Positions 60,005-64,000 of a stretch of DNA of 64,000 nucleotides are shown here, one piece after another. The DNA is from Platerodrilus igneus (Eukaryota; Arthropoda; Insecta; Coleoptera; Lycidae): contig JARFIW010001258.1 of assembly GCA_036346225.1 (NCBI GenBank), forward strand, positions 1,225,676 through 1,289,675, given 5' to 3'. Under the pieces are notes generated by a model. It made no database searches. It saw only the letters and a program-made list of their open reading frames with translations, and was not told the DNA's origin. The position numbers were made by a program, and so were the translations under genes. The stretch's first letter is position 1; every line of letters begins with the position of its first letter.

Positions 60005-60589
60005 CCTGTCACCCCTAGTATTTATCTTAATGTATTGCCCCTTAGCCCTACCAAAATTTTCAAAGTCTGATTTTAAATTACCTAATTCTCTATTTACATC
60101 ATTAAATCCTATCTCACAATTTCCTTGAACTTCCTGCACCTTTATACCTAAATCTGTAATCCTATCATTAGCTTCCTTTTAACACGTTTCCTGATCTAAC
60201 TTAACTTTCCAAACTTCGTTCCTAACTTTATCGATATCATCTAAAATGCTCGTGACTCTATTTTGAAATTTTTACTGCATTTCTGCGATCGTTTGATTCG
60301 TTTCTTTTAATCCATCACTAAAAATTTTTATTTCGGAACCTAATCTTTTTCCATTTTCACTAATCTGCATCATGGCCTCTTCGCTTTTGTCCATTTTCCT
60401 ATTTAACGCTAATAAAATTGACATTATTTCGGTTTGTTGTGATATCTGTTGTTCTTCACTTTGACTTCGTGCTAATTCTCGCCCTTGTATTTCCGTCCGG
60501 GTATCATGTAAAAGTACGCTTTCTTGAGATCCTATTTCTACCCCTTCATTCCTTAGTGCTTCTCTAGTTTCCCTTATTCGTTTATCCAT
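60005..60589 (-). pseudogene. Gag N-terminal coiled coil (family B)
   Basis: Opens MDKRIRETREALRNEGVEIG then SQESVL, matching the start of the family A gag (WLRSQGVEIGSDDSAL). It continues as a long heptad-rich stretch (LLALNRKMDKSEEAMMQISE, KETNQTIAEMQ) and, through stops, to about 60005. Capsid, protease and polymerase sequence are absent because the element is cut at the mariner scrap. Confidence 0.7.
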
Positions 60590-60724
60590 TTTTTTATCTA
60601 AATCCTACATTTTAATATTTCAAAAACTCGTTCCTATCAAATTTTAATTAATATGCAAATTTTAATGAATATGCAAATTTTAACTTTTCTAACTTTTACG
60701 CTTTCTGGATTGCTAAATTTTATA

Positions 60725-61145
60725 TTTGTTCGTGCCCCTACGATTTTCGAATTTCTAAGCTTCTTTTTATGTTCTCGCCCCAACGATTTTTAAATCTCTA
60801 AATTTCTTTTGTGGTGTTCTCGCACCTACAATTTTTAAATTTCTAAATTTCTTATGTGGTGTTCTCGCCTCTACGATTGGGTCGCCATTTTCATTGCTAT
60901 GATATATTGCCCCACGATTGGTGCGCACTTTTCATTTGCTGTGATATTTAGCCCCACGAATGGATGATATTAATATTTGCTGTAAATCTACTCTTTATTT
61001 TTCTTAAGGCCCACGATTGGTGCGCAATTTTCGTGTCTGTGATAATGCCCTTACGATTCAAGCCCCTACGTTGGGTGTCATTTTCATTGCTATAATATGC
61101 CCTTTTATGATTGGTGTATCTATTTTTATTGGTGTGAATATCAAC
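60725..61145 (-). repeat. Tandem primer-binding-site-like units at the family B LTR end
   Basis: At least five imperfect units of the form CCCCACGATTGGTGCGC plus TTTTCATTGCTGTGATAT occur from the leader into the LTR; the one at 61056-61080 (TTCAAGCCCCTACGTTGGGT) is closest to the tRNA-Lys 3' end. The functional site is probably at about 60876-60890 (GATTGGGTCGCCA). Confidence 0.6.
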
Positions 61146-63396
61146 CCCTTTTAAAATCCTATAATTTCTTGAATTTGTTTTTCCACGGCTCGCTCTATCT
61201 ATCAAACACCGAATGCCCTACTTCACGACAATAAAGATTGTTTCACCTCTTTTTCTTTCTACTACCTAACTGTTAGAATAATTTAAATAAAGCAATCCAA
61301 AATTACACAGTATAATGATTGATAAAATGTACAGTTTTATGTAAATTTAAAATTAGCCCTGAATGAATTATTCACATTCACCAAATTTAATTTTCCTGAA
61401 AGCCAGCAAAAATATCTTTGTAATTACTCTAAGTACTTTTCGAACGTCAAAGATGCTTTCTCTATTTTTCAAATTCTCAATTGACCTTTTTGTTGACCCT
61501 TACAGATATACAATACATAGCAAATATTAAAATTGAAACAGTCTTTAACAAATGAAAAATTTAAGATATCTAACCTACGTTTTCCTTGCTTGTCACTGGA
61601 ATTGCCTAAGAGTATCAGTGGTCAGCACCACTTGATTGTTACACTTCGACTTGCTTCACTTGTTAGCCAGAATGATGGAATAATGGTTGCTTGTATTTTT
61701 CCCTTCGGATTTCTGGAGTAACTTTTAGTATCTTTACGTTTATTTCCTTGTAAGTATTTTCGAAGTATCTTTGAATTTTCATTTATAGGTACATCTAGAG
61801 ATACATTTAGATCTTTAGATGTACGTTTTGATCTACATTTAGATCTTTATTCGGAGCCCTAAATTGTTAAATATTAAAATACAATTCAATTAATAGTTTA
61901 TCTTACGTTTATGCGTAGAACGGCTATCCTTCGTTGCACATATTGGCACTTTCAATTTTTCACTTTTAATAAATTATTGACTTTTCACTAATTGTTATTG
62001 GTTCATAATTTTCCACTTTAAATCGACGTGGTTCGTGTCTTGTTGAAGATATACTGTTTATTTTCGAGTTTCCTATGGTATTTATAAGCCCCACCTTTCA
62101 ACGTTTTAATTGGCGTGTTCGTTGATCAAGGCTTGTACTTTGCGCCTATCTCTGTAAAACCAACCCGGTATTTCTCAAAATTCCCTGACTTTAATTGTAG
62201 TTCATTCATTCAATCTCGCACGAGTTAAGGTTCGTGGCTTCGAGTGGTCCTTTTTAAAAAGACTTTTTGAACTTTAACACATTTATTTGTTTTAAACAGA
62301 TTTGAACATTTTGACAATCTTGAATTATTATTCTATGTCGAAAATTAATTACTTAATTGTACAAGTGAGCTATCTACGAACTGCAATGTGAAAGCTGAAC
62401 GTTTGATGAACTGACTGCGAGTGAAGCTACCGGGCCTTTTATAATCTCCCTATCTCCTCACAGTTCTGTGGGAACTTGCAGACCTAATGTCTGCTTTCAT
62501 TTGACTCTTCTTCATAATACATTGTTGTAAGCTTAAATCTATTCATAACTACTTTGTTGCGAGCGTACTTCTGCGTAATCTCAATACGTGACTGTCTGTG
62601 ACCACCTGTGACCTGACATCTGCAGTGTCACTTATCCTTGTGCTACAAAGTAGTGCTTCCGTTCCCATGAACGTTAATAAACTGAATAAAATGTCCTTCA
62701 ATTACATTGTTGCACATTTCTAATAACATATTTCTAATAACTTCTTAAGTATTAGTTTCTTTTGTATATATATCAAATGGGGGATTACATAACTCACGTA
62801 GACGTTCAAAATTTCGACGTATATTCTCAAAATTTCCAAATATCCATTGCAATTTTGTCACGTCTTTCATGTTTGTCGATTATAGTCCAAACTTTTATCA
62901 TATCGCGGACCGCCTGTTATTTATTGTTTGTTATTTCCAATATGTTGGATTTTCATGTAAATATGATATTCCGGTCACGTACTCATCTTTCTAATAATGA
63001 TGTATTTGAATGAGTTTTCTTATTTATGCGTTGATATTTTTAATGAAAATTTTAATTAGCTAGAACGCCAGGTTGTTTATCTCTACCGATTACGTGTTTA
63101 TTTTGATGAAACTTGATGTATTTAAAACATTACATTTGTTCATTTCTTTAACTTAAAGCGTATTATAAGACGTACACATTATTACTTTAGCTAGATATTA
63201 TTTAATTATTGCAAAATGAGCTTTAAATTAAATATAATTTATATACAGCGTGCTCGCTATTGATCTTTTGTAAAATATTCGATTTACTCCTATTTAATGG
63301 TGGAATTATTTGGTTTTCTTAACGTTAATTATTTATACTTTTATGTTACGATCCCTATGACTTAATCTACCCTTAAACTACCCTCCTATCATAGCA
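60895..63396 (-). mobile_element. 5' LTR, family B (about 1.9 kb plus a 572-bp insertion)
   Basis: In sense orientation it starts TGCTATGATAGG at a TA tract and ends TATCATAGCA, so a perfect 10-bp inverted repeat bounds it. It is followed by a primer-binding site and the gag remnant. The fragment at 24567-25852 is a second copy. The 3' LTR and the rest of the element are missing. Confidence 0.75.
62223..62794 (+). mobile_element. Solo LTR of errantivirus type with 4-bp target duplication
   Basis: Starts AGTTAAGG and ends TTACATAACT, the AGTTA...TAACT ends known from gypsy/errantivirus LTRs. It is flanked by CACG at 62219-62222 and 62795-62798, a pyrimidine-purine alternating site as these elements prefer. 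The second family B copy shows the empty site at 25240-25243. AATAAA signals near 62671-62690 and a TTTTATAAT box near 62438 suggest plus orientation. There is no coding sequence; only the LTR remains. Confidence 0.8.
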
Positions 63397-63417
63397 ATAT
63401 ATATATATATATATATA

Positions 63418-63460
<43 letters not shown>
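63397..63460. repeat. (TA)n tract with TGTGTA break
   Basis: Between the family B LTR and a tRNA-like block. Confidence 0.9.
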
Positions 63461-63464
<4 letters not shown>

Positions 63465-63473
63465 AAAATATGA

Positions 63474-63543
63474 GGTCCAGAACAGAATTCGAACCTGTAT
63501 CTTAAGCTTTCGCGGCCCATACGCTCTCCAGATACGCCACCGA
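63474..63543 (-). repeat. tRNA-like block of the TA-associated repeat
   Basis: Minus strand GGTGGCGTATCTGGAGAGCG, a GCGAAA loop and ACAGGTTCGAATTCTGT T-arm, closing with GGACC. It is closest to the 16010 copy (shared CGCGAAAG and AAGATACAGGTTCGA). The upstream and downstream parts of the repeat are not recognisable here. Confidence 0.5.
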
Positions 63544-63545
63544 AA

Positions 63546-64000
63546 AGTACCACCGAAAAGTACTAGGTAATTAAAGAAAATTGTAAAGTAGTTTACGCGG
63601 TTGTCGTTTTTATTTAGACGATCCATTAATTGCAAGAAAATTTTCTGACTCGGCGGATAATTAAACACAAATATTAGAACGAAAACTTATCTCAGCATTC
63701 CAAAAAAAATACACTTTCGTTAGTGAAACATACTTACCATGTAAAATGCTAAAAGAATATCATCCAGGCATGGAACGCGTAACGACGCACAGGTTAATCA
63801 GATTCGTTAACGCAGCGCTATTACGCTTGACAAATGTGACAATCCCGTATGTGCGATTTCTACGTTTACGAAATATCACGCAAACCACATAAAAATTGTA
63901 ACTATTCGGTCGGGTCCGTTTGTTCCGTTAAAAAAATTTAATTATTTTTGTTCAAAAATAGGCCGTCTATATTAAAAATCAAAGCGTTTATATATTTCTA
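63546..64000. other. Unannotated window end
   Basis: No element seen. On the minus strand TTTTACATGGTAAGTATG near 63741 is a good splice-donor match after a less AT-rich block (63750-63930), so a host 5' exon is conceivable. Confidence 0.3.

Overview
The window looks like AT-rich nuclear DNA of an insect (the order cannot be fixed from sequence alone). It holds no recognisable host gene, rRNA, canonical tRNA or CRISPR. It is a dense layer of transposable elements: a Crypton with a spliceosomal intron, Tc1/mariner-like elements with CAGGG ends, a hAT element, Penelope-like retroelements, LINE pieces, and several LTR retrotransposons with 1.5-2.2 kb LTRs. Most are broken. The one intact, plausibly functional gene is a 352-codon mariner-like transposase at 36187-37245 (minus) between perfect 36-bp inverted repeats.

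Layout. 0.7-2.0 kb: a stop-riddled copy of a dispersed arthropod gene, split by a 5'-truncated LINE with a 10-bp target duplication. 2.4-4.0 kb: Crypton tyrosine recombinase bracketed by two hairpins. 4.2-12.6 kb: sparse, with one decayed mariner-like fragment near 9.4 kb. 12.6-18.4 kb: TA microsatellites carrying a foldback MITE, tRNA-like repeats, a solo LTR and a Penelope fragment with a hammerhead-like motif. 18.4-24.2 kb: a four-level nest of a palindromic MITE, a foldback element at its dyad centre, a hAT in one inner arm and a small solo LTR in one outer arm, all with readable target duplications. 24.3-29.1 kb: LTR and tRNA-like repeat fragments. 29.1-37.4 kb: a second dyad-centred nest, a long-TIR mariner-like element, a truncated arm, and the intact mariner-like element. 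37.4-53.2 kb: one internally deleted Ty3/gypsy-type element, four LTR-like units and a Penelope remnant, nearly all separated by (TA)n tracts. 53.3-58.1 kb: nothing recognised. 58.1-63.5 kb: a LINE, a mariner N-terminal scrap, a gag remnant with its 5' LTR, and an errantivirus-type solo LTR inside that LTR.

Three patterns go beyond a repeat catalogue. (1) In both nests an inner foldback element sits at the central TA of an outer palindromic element, and each inner loop keeps only the N-terminus of a transposase gene. (2) Four LTR families carry tandem copies of a tRNA-Lys-like primer-binding site inside the LTR end. (3) (TA)n tracts act as repeated landing sites, so LTR elements, Penelope copies and tRNA-like repeats are strung along them. 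All of this was read by eye; family names rest on remembered motifs, not searches.
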